Assembly: GCA_900772575.1 (NCBI GenBank)
Contig: CAAHEN010000189.1
Coordinates: 1 to 17,281, forward strand
Direction of reading: 5' to 3'
Length of the DNA: 17,281 bases
Source of the DNA: Bacteroidaceae bacterium
Lineage (GTDB): Bacteria; Bacteroidota; Bacteroidia; Bacteroidales; Bacteroidaceae
Shown: positions 7,037-14,519 of the stretch, in pieces
How the letters are laid out: each line of letters starts with the position of its first letter
Numbering within the stretch: the first letter of the stretch is position 1
Position numbers and translations under genes: made by a program
Notes under the pieces: model-generated
What the model was told of the DNA's origin: nothing
The model's database searches: none
What the model saw: the letters and a program-made list of their open reading frames with translations, nothing else

Positions 7037-7092
7037 AAAAATGGCACGTCGCCACCCGATACCGGCAGAAAGCGGGATATCGGGTGACGACG
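7037..7092 (-). terminator. Intrinsic terminator after the polysaccharide export gene
   Basis: A long, nearly perfect stem (7047-7065 with 7073-7092) has a 7-base loop. On the - strand it is followed by TGCCATTTTTCC, which supplies a U-run (complement of 7037-7041). It begins 55 nt after the stop at 7148. It is the most canonical terminator in the window and separates the export gene from the DXS-like gene. Confidence 0.8.
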
Positions 7093-7147
7093 CAACACGA
7101 ATGGCAGGACGCGAGGCAGCCTGGCTAGCGGCAGAGGCCGCGCCGCA

Positions 7148-7930
7148 TCAACGGAATATCAGGATACCCAAGCTAATGAGCACAGAGCTGACAGATAGCC
7201 ACGTCGAGATGGAGCGGACGCTGTTGTCATTGTTGGTGGACTGGCCGATGCGGACGCGGTTGGGCGACACATAGACCACATCGTTCTGCCGCAGGTTATA
7301 GACGGGCGAGTTAAAGATGTCCTTTGAGCGGAGATCCACAAAATAGGTCTTGGTCGTGTTGTCTTCCTGGCGAATGACCTTCACCTGGTCACGGCGCCCC
7401 TGAATGGTGAGGTCGCCGGCCTGGCCGATGGCTTCGAGAATTGTGATGTTGTCACGCGTGATGTTGACGCGACCGGGCTTGCTCACCTCGCCGAGCACGG
7501 TGACATACTGGTCATAGGTGCTGATGGTGACCACAGCGTCGCGGAGAAGCTCGGAGCGGAGCATCGTCTGTATCTTGGCACTGGCTTCGGAGCGCGTCAA
7601 GCCCTTGAGCTCGACGCGGCCAAGCGAGGGCACGTCGATGTTGCCGTTCTCGTCGAGGGTGTAGAGCGAAATCTGGTTACTATAGTTGGCAATGGAACCA
7701 GCCTGCACGGTGACAATGGGCAGGTTGAACTGTTGGGCAATCTGCGGTGTGGAACTGCTAGTGACGACGACAGACACTCGATCGCCGGGCATCAGTTTGA
7801 GAGCCTGTACCTCAGGCGTGTTGATAACCTGTCCGGAACGGGCGTCTTGCAGATAGAGCACTTTCTCACTCGAATTGCACGCTGAGAATAAAAGGACTAT
7901 AGCCAAGATGGCAAAGGCGAATTTCTTCAT
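7148..7930 (-). CDS. Wza-type polysaccharide export lipoprotein (Poly_export + SLBB)
   Basis: A 260-residue outer-membrane lipoprotein of the polysaccharide export family, which forms the outer channel for capsule or exopolysaccharide. The lipoprotein signal MKKFAFAILAIVLLFSAC has its lipid-modified Cys at 18. LKLMPGDRVSVVV (45-57) opens the Poly_export domain, which includes LDENGNIDVPSLGRVELKGLT (92-112). An SLBB domain follows (about 142-188, YVTVLGEVSKPGRVNI ... ILEAIGQAGDL), with NDVVYVSPNRV at 216-226. The C-terminal helix (about 243-259) is hydrophobic and ends IFR, as in the membrane-crossing helix of Bacteroidetes Wza homologues. Such genes normally sit beside a Wzc-type chain-length kinase and glycosyltransferases. 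Here none is adjacent, a terminator follows and a separate promoter-like box precedes, so it seems to be transcribed alone. Confidence 0.9.
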   Translation of the reverse strand: MKKFAFAILAIVLLFSACNSSEKVLYLQDARSGQVINTPEVQALKLMPGDRVSVVVTSSSTPQIAQQFNLPIVTVQAGSIANYSNQISLYTLDENGNIDVPSLGRVELKGLTRSEASAKIQTMLRSELLRDAVVTISTYDQYVTVLGEVSKPGRVNITRDNITILEAIGQAGDLTIQGRRDQVKVIRQEDNTTKTYFVDLRSKDIFNSPVYNLRQNDVVYVSPNRVRIGQSTNNDNSVRSISTWLSVSSVLISLGILIFR

Positions 7931-8095
7931 CTGTTCTTAATGGCGTTATATTTCTTACTGACTGATTTCTAATGGAATGAACCGAAGTTTCATCTATAGA
8001 CCGCAGGCAACCGCACCTAACCGGGCACTGCCTGAACCGGACGCCGCCGTCGGAAGACCGCACCGGCACCTCCGTTCATGAAGTGTAACTGTCTG

Positions 8096-8103
8096 CAAAA
8101 GTA
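8096..8103 (-). promoter_or_regulatory. -7 box upstream of the polysaccharide export gene
   Basis: TACTTTTG on the - strand matches TAnnTTTG, about 165 nt before the ATG at 7930. No clear TTTG stands at -33. The sequence upstream is AT-rich, as for other promoters in the window. Confidence 0.42.
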
Positions 8104-8258
8104 GCGCTTTTATCTGATTTAGTCACATGATTTCTCATAAATTTATTCACATCGAAGGCAGCGGGGCCCGTCTTGATAGAGCAAGCCGGCTCAGACAGGA
8201 ACGCAAGTTACCGACCGCCGCCTCAATCCGGGCTTTCCTGATAGTCCGGAAAGGCAAA

Positions 8259-8298
8259 GCTCCTTCTCGAAGCGGGCGTTCCCGTCTTCGGAAGAAGC
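8259..8298 (-). terminator. Imperfect hairpin after the outer-membrane barrel gene
   Basis: GCTCCTTCTCGAAGCGGG (8259-8276) pairs with 8281-8298 around a 4-base loop, with two small interruptions. It starts about 78 nt after the stop codon at 8377. No good U-run follows; this is a plausible but unproven terminator. Confidence 0.45.
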
Positions 8299-8376
8299 TT
8301 CACCTGTTTTCCGGCTGTGACGCAGTCCTGTCCAGACTGTACTAAAGGAAATCTAATAAAGATTGGGCTAGGGGGG

Positions 8377-11262
8377 TCACTTACCCGGTTGGCCCTTGGG
8401 CTTGATGTTGAGGCGATAGATCACATGCAGCATCACGTAGCGGGGAATGACATTGCGGTAGGTCTCCGTCCGGCCCTGCGCGTTCACCGAGTAGGAGAGC
8501 GCCGAGAGCTGGTGGAGCATGTCGAAGCCGTCTATCATCACCGTGGCGCGTCCGCCCAGCAGGGTACGGGCCAGGCGGGCGTTCCACACAAGGTCGTCGG
8601 TGTTCATCTTTTCATCGTCATAGCCGCGGCGACTGTAGACGGTGAAGTCCGTGGACAATTGCAGCTTCCACGGCAGACTGGCCTTGGCCGTCAAACCGTA
8701 GTTGAAGTCGGCGGCGTCGACGGTGGAGAAGTCTGCACGGGCCGACGTGGCATGGTGCCATGTGGCACGTCCCTTCACGCCCAGCCTGACGCTGCCGGTG
8801 CTGTAGTCCAGTTTCAGGCTCTCGCCCACCAGCAGGGTACGCACCTTACTGCGCATCGGCTGTTCGGCCGTGGTGGAAGTGTAATCCACGCTGTTGTAGT
8901 ACTGTGCCGAAGTGCCGGTGGAGAACATAAGCCGCCGCTGCTTGTCGAGCGGCATGCTGTAGTCGGCGCTGGCAGAACCAGACCAGTTGCCATTGACGTT
9001 ACGGGGCATGTAGGTGGTGACGCCGGTGGCCCGGTCATAGTGGTAGGCATAAGCGATGGCGTCTTGCGTGGCCGAGAAGGCGGCCGACGCACCAAAGGTG
9101 CGCTGCTTGCGCTTGCTGTTGTTCTTGTAGCTAAGGGAGAGGTTGTGGCTCGTGGCATTCTTCAACCCGGCGTTGCCCAGCGACACGCTGAGCGGGTCAC
9201 TGTCGCTGACGAAGCGTCCGAAGAGGGAAACCTGCGAAGGAACACGGTGGCTGACGCTGTAGTCGAGCCTCGCCGAGCGTTGCCACTTGTGCCAGTTATA
9301 CTCGATGAAGCCTGACGGTTTGAAAAATACGTCGTTGCGGGTGGCCGTGGTGTCGACGGCGGCACGGAAATAGTCCGTGTGGCGATTACGCACCTCGATG
9401 GGGAGACTGAGATAGTACGACAGATAATTGTTGCCGATGCCGTGCGCACGCTGCACGGACAACCGGAAGGTGTGGCGCCATAGTTTTTCGAGGATATAAT
9501 AGCTGTTGCCGGCATCGACGGTGCTGAGCAGCTCTGACTCTGACGGCAGCATGCCGGTACCCAGAATGTCACTGGACTCGCTCAGTTGGTCGAGCCGGTA
9601 AAGGGCATAGTCGCGCTCACTGCGGGTGTGGTCCACGCTGTAGGACGGTATGATGGCGAGGTTGCCGGGCAGCCAGAACCAATAGTCGGCGCTGCCCCCC
9701 GTTGCGGTCGTGGTGTTGGGATGGTCTTTGAAATAGCGGTTGCGGTTGTCTGCGGCACCGTTTCCGGCGGGATAGTACAGGCGGTAAGTATCGAAGGTGT
9801 CTTCCTTCCAGCCGTCGTGGCTGGCATATCCTGCGAGACTCAGCATGTCATCGCTGCTCCTGAACTTGATATTGGCCTGAGCTGTCATGCCCAGATTCAG
9901 CTGGTGCCCGCTCCAAGTCTTCTGGCTGCGCGTACGGTTGATGGCGGTCTGGGCCAGCAGACTGCCCGTGCCGAAATGGTTGATGCTGTCGGCAATGCCC
10001 TCCCACCGCTCCGGGTCGACAGAGAATGTCGCCGCTGTCGTGTGGCTGCGGTTGTCCCACTTCGTGTAGTAGAACGATGGCATGAGAAACAGCTGTATGT
10101 ATTTACGCTTCAGTTCCAGGGTGTGTGAGGTGGAGAATGTGGTGTTGCAGCTCAGGGCGCGTGAGCCCAGGTAGCTATAGGTATTGCCACCCGTCAGGAA
10201 GCGCTCACCGATGTAGCGGTATTCATTGTCTCGATCGAGATGCTCGGCCTGTGCCTGCCCCTCCACCCTGAAGCGGTCACGGCGATCCTTGACGCTATAA
10301 TCCACGCCGACAGTCTTGGGCTTGTCAATGCCCTTGGGCATGTTCTGCGGCGTCCAGTCGCCGCTTTCGCCCGGCTTGCGGGTCTCCGTCAGGTTGTTCA
10401 TGTTGCCGAAGAGCGACACGCGTGACTGCGGGGTGAACCGCATCGCGAAGAGGCGGGCCAGATAGCGGTCTTCCGTACCGCCGCCGACATCCACATTGCC
10501 AATCCAGCCGATGCTGTATTCGCGCTTCAGCTTCACGTCCATCACATACGACTTGTCGTTCGCGATGTTGCGATCCATAAACTCAGACAGGCGGCCGCGC
10601 TTGTCATAGACGCGCACATCTTTCACCATATATGAGGGCAGGTTGTCCAGCATCACCTGGTTGTTGCCCTTGAAGAAATCGTCCCCGTTGAGAAGCAGGC
10701 TCTCCACCTGTTTGCCGTTGACGAGGATGCGGCCGTCGTCTTTCAGTTCCACGCCGGGAAGCTGGCGGATCAGGGCATCGAGCATGGAACCCTCAGCCAG
10801 TTGGAAAGCTGAGGCGTTGAACACGATAGTGTCTTTCTTGGTGTAGAACTTCACCTTAGTGGCCGTCACCTCAGCCTCCTTGAGCGACACGTCGCGCTGG
10901 ACGATAAGCCGGGTCGTGCCGTAGTCGTAATACTGCCGGCGGCCATTAGGGCGAAACTTGATATCCAGATATTTTGTTTCGAATCCCTCCTTGCTGAACC
11001 TCACGATATAATCCGCATTCACTTTCGGCACATGGAGCAACCAAGCCTTCTGCGTTTGGTTGACCTGTCCCTTCCACCCGGTGAAAGTGGTGTCTACGAC
11101 AACACTGTCCGTCGTCATCACCTCAGCCTTGACCCCCGTCATGATTTCGTTCGTGAGCATATTGCGAATGCCACCATAGATAAAAACGTCTTTCTCATCG
11201 GACTGTCCCCAGAGTGACAGGGGCGCGATGGATAACACCAAAAGCAAATGTAAGGATCTCAT
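8377..11262 (-). CDS. TonB-dependent-receptor-like outer-membrane beta-barrel protein (OMP_b-brl_3 family)
   Basis: A 961-residue outer-membrane protein. The signal peptide MRSLHLLLVLSIAPLSLWG is probably cut near residue 19. A carboxypeptidase-regulatory-like beta domain follows (about 27-115, ending TTRLIVQRDVSLKEAEVTATK). A plug-like domain spans about 130-235 and contains GSMLDALIRQLPGVELKDDG and LLLNGDDFFKGN. The rest (about 240-961) is strand-rich, with alternating aromatic residues, and ends RYVMLHVIYRLNIKPKG. This is the layout of the Bacteroidetes 'outer membrane beta-barrel family' (OMP_b-brl_3), related to TonB-dependent transporters. No SusD-like partner or TonB-box call can be made, so the ligand is unknown. 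A canonical promoter lies upstream and it appears monocistronic. Start choice is clear from the signal peptide. Confidence 0.9.
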   Translation of the reverse strand: MRSLHLLLVLSIAPLSLWGQSDEKDVFIYGGIRNMLTNEIMTGVKAEVMTTDSVVVDTTFTGWKGQVNQTQKAWLLHVPKVNADYIVRFSKEGFETKYLDIKFRPNGRRQYYDYGTTRLIVQRDVSLKEAEVTATKVKFYTKKDTIVFNASAFQLAEGSMLDALIRQLPGVELKDDGRILVNGKQVESLLLNGDDFFKGNNQVMLDNLPSYMVKDVRVYDKRGRLSEFMDRNIANDKSYVMDVKLKREYSIGWIGNVDVGGGTEDRYLARLFAMRFTPQSRVSLFGNMNNLTETRKPGESGDWTPQNMPKGIDKPKTVGVDYSVKDRRDRFRVEGQAQAEHLDRDNEYRYIGERFLTGGNTYSYLGSRALSCNTTFSTSHTLELKRKYIQLFLMPSFYYTKWDNRSHTTAATFSVDPERWEGIADSINHFGTGSLLAQTAINRTRSQKTWSGHQLNLGMTAQANIKFRSSDDMLSLAGYASHDGWKEDTFDTYRLYYPAGNGAADNRNRYFKDHPNTTTATGGSADYWFWLPGNLAIIPSYSVDHTRSERDYALYRLDQLSESSDILGTGMLPSESELLSTVDAGNSYYILEKLWRHTFRLSVQRAHGIGNNYLSYYLSLPIEVRNRHTDYFRAAVDTTATRNDVFFKPSGFIEYNWHKWQRSARLDYSVSHRVPSQVSLFGRFVSDSDPLSVSLGNAGLKNATSHNLSLSYKNNSKRKQRTFGASAAFSATQDAIAYAYHYDRATGVTTYMPRNVNGNWSGSASADYSMPLDKQRRLMFSTGTSAQYYNSVDYTSTTAEQPMRSKVRTLLVGESLKLDYSTGSVRLGVKGRATWHHATSARADFSTVDAADFNYGLTAKASLPWKLQLSTDFTVYSRRGYDDEKMNTDDLVWNARLARTLLGGRATVMIDGFDMLHQLSALSYSVNAQGRTETYRNVIPRYVMLHVIYRLNIKPKGQPGK

Positions 11263-11422
11263 ATTTTATTCGATTTAAAGGTATCAAACAAGTCGTCTGT
11301 CGCACCGGCACAACTCGTGCACATAGTCCACGAGGCAATATATGCCAGTAAGCGAACCGAGGAAGAGCGTAAATAGCAACTCATAGTCTAAGTAGATTAA
11401 TTTATTAGTCAGATTGATGTGC

Positions 11423-11453
11423 CAAAGTTAATCAGAATTTATCTCCCACCAAA
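11423..11453 (-). promoter_or_regulatory. Promoter of the outer-membrane barrel gene
   Basis: On the - strand TTTG (11450-11453) is separated by 19 nt from TAACTTTG (11423-11430), an exact match to the Bacteroidetes promoter consensus and spacing. The predicted start is near 11416, giving a leader of about 154 nt. The surrounding sequence is AT-rich. Confidence 0.75.
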
Positions 11454-11578
11454 AACAAATGCGAAAAAATTTAAACTAAATCCCTTTCAAAATTCAACTG
11501 AGGCTCTCACCACATGGCAAATCATACGTTTCTCAGACTGGAAGACAGACAAAGACTGGCCAAACCACAAGCACGAAC

Positions 11579-11627
11579 CAAGCCGGAACCGTGGAAAGTG
11601 GCTGGTGCCTTCCACGGTTCCGGCTTG
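11579..11627 (-). terminator. 18-bp perfect hairpin ending the glucan operon
   Basis: Positions 11579-11596 and 11610-11627 are perfect inverted complements (18 bp, 13-base loop). The structure begins 73 nt after the GH57 stop at 11700. It lacks a strong U-run on either strand, but its strength and position make termination or 3'-end protection of the operon mRNA likely. Confidence 0.7.
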
Positions 11628-11699
11628 ATGAAAATGGTGGGCATGCGGGGCGAAGCCGCTTTGCCCTACCCTGTTTACCCGGCCATCCGGCGGGTCGGA

Positions 11700-13100
11700 T
11701 TATTTGTTTTCACTGGCCTTGGCGGTTGCCTTGCGCGGCTGTTTAGGCTTGGCGGCTGGCTGCGGCTCCACAGACGGGGCGGCCGTCGGCACTGCGGCGG
11801 GCTGCTCCAGCTTGGCCAGCATGTGTTGCAGCTTCTCAATCTCCTTATCCTTCACCTCCAGCTCCTCGTCTTGGTTCTTTATGGTGGTGAGCAGGGAGTT
11901 GAGCTCTTCGTTGTCGATATCGGCCGGGTAGAGGTTGTTGACACGGGTGATAAAGTCGCCGACGATGTTCATGTAGTTGGTGAACGCATCATAGGGCGAA
12001 TCGTAGATGCCGCGATAGCCGCCATAGGAATTGGGCTTTGTGCTCATGAAACGCAGGTTGTTTGAGGCCTGCAGATAGTCCCAGTCCTGTTTCAGGCGCC
12101 GATCGTGGCAGATGCGCACCCTGTCCGCTACGCTGTAGAGCTTCTCGAAGGCCTCACGCTGCATGACATTGCCGAGCCACGGCGACAAGTCGCGCTCCTC
12201 GTCGACCCAGGAGGTGGGATACTCGACATTGAGGTCGCCGGACGACTTGAACTTGGCGCAGATCTCAGACGGCGTGGAGAAAATGATGCCGCGCTGGCGG
12301 AGCTGTTCGGGCAGCGCTTTCATGAACTCGAGGATGTTCGACGAGAGGGGCTGGAAGATACCGAGCGCACAGAGCTCCATGAAGATGTTGACAACCTGAT
12401 CCTCTTCGGGCAAGCCGGCAATCCAGTTGGCATAGGTGTCGGCGAAGAGCGGATACTCGTTCCACGACGAGTCGTTGAAGCGCAGGCTGATGTCCTCGGA
12501 GAGGCTGTAGTCGCGCAACAACAGCTTGAGGTTCGGGTTGCGGCAGCAGTTGTAGACGAAATGCGGGCTCTTCCAACCGAGCACGTGCTTGGCACCCTCG
12601 GCGAGCATGCCCTTGAAACCCATATTAGCGACCAGTTCGCCGATTTCGTCGGAGTAGATCAGGCAGGAGTTGCGGAAGATCTGCGGGTTCTGTCCGAAGA
12701 GCGACTTGACCTTGCGGCAGAGGCGGCGCACCTCCTCCTTGAAGCAGTCGGGGTTTTTCAGCGAAGAGAAGCCGTGTGAGTAGGTCTCGGCCAGAAATTC
12801 CACACAGCCTGTGGCGGCCAGCCGCTGGAGCAGTTCGATGACCTGCGGGGCATGGTTCTCCAACTGCTCGATGGCACAGCCTGAGAGCGAGATGGCACAC
12901 TTGAAATAGTCGCCATAGCGCTGCGCCATCTCGATGAGCGCGTTGAGCGCCGGCACGTAAGAGCGGTCGGCCGTCTCGGTGATGGAGCGGGCGTTCTCGT
13001 AGTCATCGTAGTAATAATGGTCCGTACCTATATCGAAGAAGCGGTAGCGCTTGAGATGTATGTTCTGGTGAATCTCAAAGTATAAGCAGATGGTCTTCAT
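11700..13100 (-). CDS. GH57 alpha-amylase-like protein, probably lacking both catalytic residues
   Basis: A 466-residue cytoplasmic protein of glycoside hydrolase family 57, the family of alpha-amylases and 4-alpha-glucanotransferases. The GH57 barrel covers about 1-400: HQN (11-13) stands in the first conserved motif, followed by EFLAETYSHG (101-110), RNSCLIYSDEIG (143-154), FMELCALG (240-247) and EFMKALPEQL. Active members normally have a nucleophile Glu in RNxELIY, where this protein has Cys146. They also have an acid Asp in the FxDYETFG motif, where it has Glu242 in an altered context. The Cys codon was read directly from the DNA. A coiled coil (about 405-436) and a Pro/Ala/Lys-rich tail end the protein. 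It lies 27 nt after the GT4 gene in one operon. A glucan-binding or regulatory role fits better than hydrolysis, though I could not align it formally. Confidence 0.88.
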   Translation of the reverse strand: MKTICLYFEIHQNIHLKRYRFFDIGTDHYYYDDYENARSITETADRSYVPALNALIEMAQRYGDYFKCAISLSGCAIEQLENHAPQVIELLQRLAATGCVEFLAETYSHGFSSLKNPDCFKEEVRRLCRKVKSLFGQNPQIFRNSCLIYSDEIGELVANMGFKGMLAEGAKHVLGWKSPHFVYNCCRNPNLKLLLRDYSLSEDISLRFNDSSWNEYPLFADTYANWIAGLPEEDQVVNIFMELCALGIFQPLSSNILEFMKALPEQLRQRGIIFSTPSEICAKFKSSGDLNVEYPTSWVDEERDLSPWLGNVMQREAFEKLYSVADRVRICHDRRLKQDWDYLQASNNLRFMSTKPNSYGGYRGIYDSPYDAFTNYMNIVGDFITRVNNLYPADIDNEELNSLLTTIKNQDEELEVKDKEIEKLQHMLAKLEQPAAVPTAAPSVEPQPAAKPKQPRKATAKASENK

Positions 13101-13127
13101 GATTCGTTGGGGTGTTATGATGACGGG

Positions 13128-14411
13128 TTAATGTTTATAGTTGCTGAGAATCCGGCAATAGACATCATAGATGCGCTTGCCCACCTTCTCCCACGTGATC
13201 TGGTCGACCTCCTTCTTCCCCTCTTCCTGAAGGTAGGTGTAGAGGCCGTCGTTGGTGCAAAGGGAGTACATGGCGTCGGCCATGGCGTTGATGTCCCAAT
13301 AGTCTGTCTTGATGCACTTGGTGAGGATCTCGGCGCAACCGCTCTGGTAGCTCATGATGGAGGGCACACCGCACTGCATGGCCTCAAGCGGCGAGATGCC
13401 GAACGGCTCACTGACGGAGGGCATGACGTAGACGTCACTGTCACGGAAGATCTCGTAGACCTCCTTGCCCTTCATGAATCCCGGGAAGTGGAAGCGGTCG
13501 GCGATGTCGCGCTGTGCCGCCATCTCGATCATGGCGTTGAGCATGTCGCCCGAGCCTGCCATGCAGAAGCGAATGTTGCGTGTGCGGCGCAAGACGAGTG
13601 AGGCCGCCTCGACAAAGTACTCAGGCCCCTTCTGCATCGTGATGCGGCCAAGGAAAGTGACCACACGCTCCTTGCGCTCATTACGGGGCTTGCGGCCGGC
13701 GATGATGGCCTTCACCTCGTCAGAGAGCGGGTAGACAGCGTTGTGCATGGCAATGCACTTGGCGGGATTCTGGTGATAGTGGTCGATGACCGTGCGGCGC
13801 GTCAGCTCCGAGACACACATGATGCAGTCGGCATGGTCCATGCCGTCTTTCTCAATGCTGTAGACCGTGGGGTTGACATTGCCGCGCGAACGGTCGAAGT
13901 CCGTCGCATGGACATGGATGACGAGGGGCTTCCCGCTCACGTTCTTGGCATGGATTCCGGCCGGATAGGTCAGCCAGTCGTGGGCATGGATGATGTCGTA
14001 CTCCTGCTGCCGGGCAATGACGCCGGCCACGATGGAGTAGTTGTTGATCTCGTCGTAAAGATTGTCGGGATAGCGGCCGGAAAACTCGATGCAGCCCAGA
14101 TCGTCGGTCAGCCGATAGTTGAAGTCGGCATAGATGTGGTCGCGCAAAGAGAAATAGAGCTCTGGCGACATCTTGTTGCCCAGGCGCCGCTTGACATAAT
14201 CATAATCCACATCGCGCCAGACAATGGGCGTCTCGCTCATGCCGATGATGTTCATGAAGCTCTTGTCCTCGTCGCCCCATGGCCGGGGCAGGCAGAAGGT
14301 GATATGCATGTCTGGCTGCTTGGCCAACCCTGCCGTGATGCCGTAGCTGGCCGTTCCGAGCCCTCCCAGAATGTGTGGGGGAAACTCCCATCCGAACATT
14401 AATACTTTCAT
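13128..14411 (-). CDS. GT4-type glycosyltransferase (glycogen/alpha-glucan synthesis context)
   Basis: A 427-residue GT-B fold glycosyltransferase, retaining type, predicted to transfer a sugar from a nucleotide donor to a growing glucan. The N-terminal half opens MKVLMFGWEFPPHILGGLG, whose Pro-x-x-x-GG loop resembles the acceptor/donor loop of glycogen synthases. HAHDW is at 142-146 and a second-domain start VTFLGRITMQKGPEYFVEA at 251-269. The E-x7-E signature is E335 and E343 in EPFGISPLEAMQCG. Its place between a debranching enzyme and a GH57-like protein suggests a glycogen synthase-like role, as annotated for equivalent Bacteroidetes operons. The sequence is GT4-like rather than the longer GT5 bacterial glycogen synthase. 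It starts 108 nt after the debranching gene, a gap containing a long hairpin, and ends 27 nt before the GH57 gene. Confidence 0.9.
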   Translation of the reverse strand: MKVLMFGWEFPPHILGGLGTASYGITAGLAKQPDMHITFCLPRPWGDEDKSFMNIIGMSETPIVWRDVDYDYVKRRLGNKMSPELYFSLRDHIYADFNYRLTDDLGCIEFSGRYPDNLYDEINNYSIVAGVIARQQEYDIIHAHDWLTYPAGIHAKNVSGKPLVIHVHATDFDRSRGNVNPTVYSIEKDGMDHADCIMCVSELTRRTVIDHYHQNPAKCIAMHNAVYPLSDEVKAIIAGRKPRNERKERVVTFLGRITMQKGPEYFVEAASLVLRRTRNIRFCMAGSGDMLNAMIEMAAQRDIADRFHFPGFMKGKEVYEIFRDSDVYVMPSVSEPFGISPLEAMQCGVPSIMSYQSGCAEILTKCIKTDYWDINAMADAMYSLCTNDGLYTYLQEEGKKEVDQITWEKVGKRIYDVYCRILSNYKH

Positions 14412-14435
14412 ACGTATCTAGCTTTTGTCAGTCAA

Positions 14436-14510
14436 GAGGTGGCGTCGCCGGCAGCGTCGGCAGCAGTCCATGTGCCTGCTGTGATGCCACGCTACGGGCG
14501 TCGCACCCTC
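14436..14510 (-). other. Long imperfect stem-loop between the debranching and GT4 genes
   Basis: In - strand RNA the outer arms (14497-14510 with 14436-14449) form 11 of 14 pairs. A middle stem (14489-14495 with 14451-14457) forms 7 pairs including one G-U that would be a mismatch in + strand RNA. An inner 6-bp stem CAGCAG/CTGCTG (14461-14466 with 14476-14481) closes a 9-base loop. It fills most of the 108-nt gap inside the operon. It may set relative expression or mRNA processing; this is a structural reading by eye. Confidence 0.5.
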
Positions 14511-14519
14511 TCAGCCATT

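Larger units (their letters stand above)
7931..8376. other. 446-nt intergenic region upstream of the export lipoprotein
   Basis: It contains a -7-like box at 8096-8103 for the export gene, giving a leader of about 160 nt, and an imperfect hairpin at 8259-8298 following the outer-membrane barrel gene. Short open frames here have no recognisable signal peptide or motif. Nothing else is identified. Confidence 0.5.
11263..11699. other. 437-nt intergenic region with barrel-gene promoter and operon terminator
   Basis: It holds a good TTTG/TAnnTTTG promoter for the barrel gene (11423-11453), a leader of about 150 nt, and the 18-bp hairpin that ends the glucan operon (11579-11627). A small GC-rich palindrome (11648-11666) also lies after the operon stop. 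No gene is supported. Confidence 0.6.
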
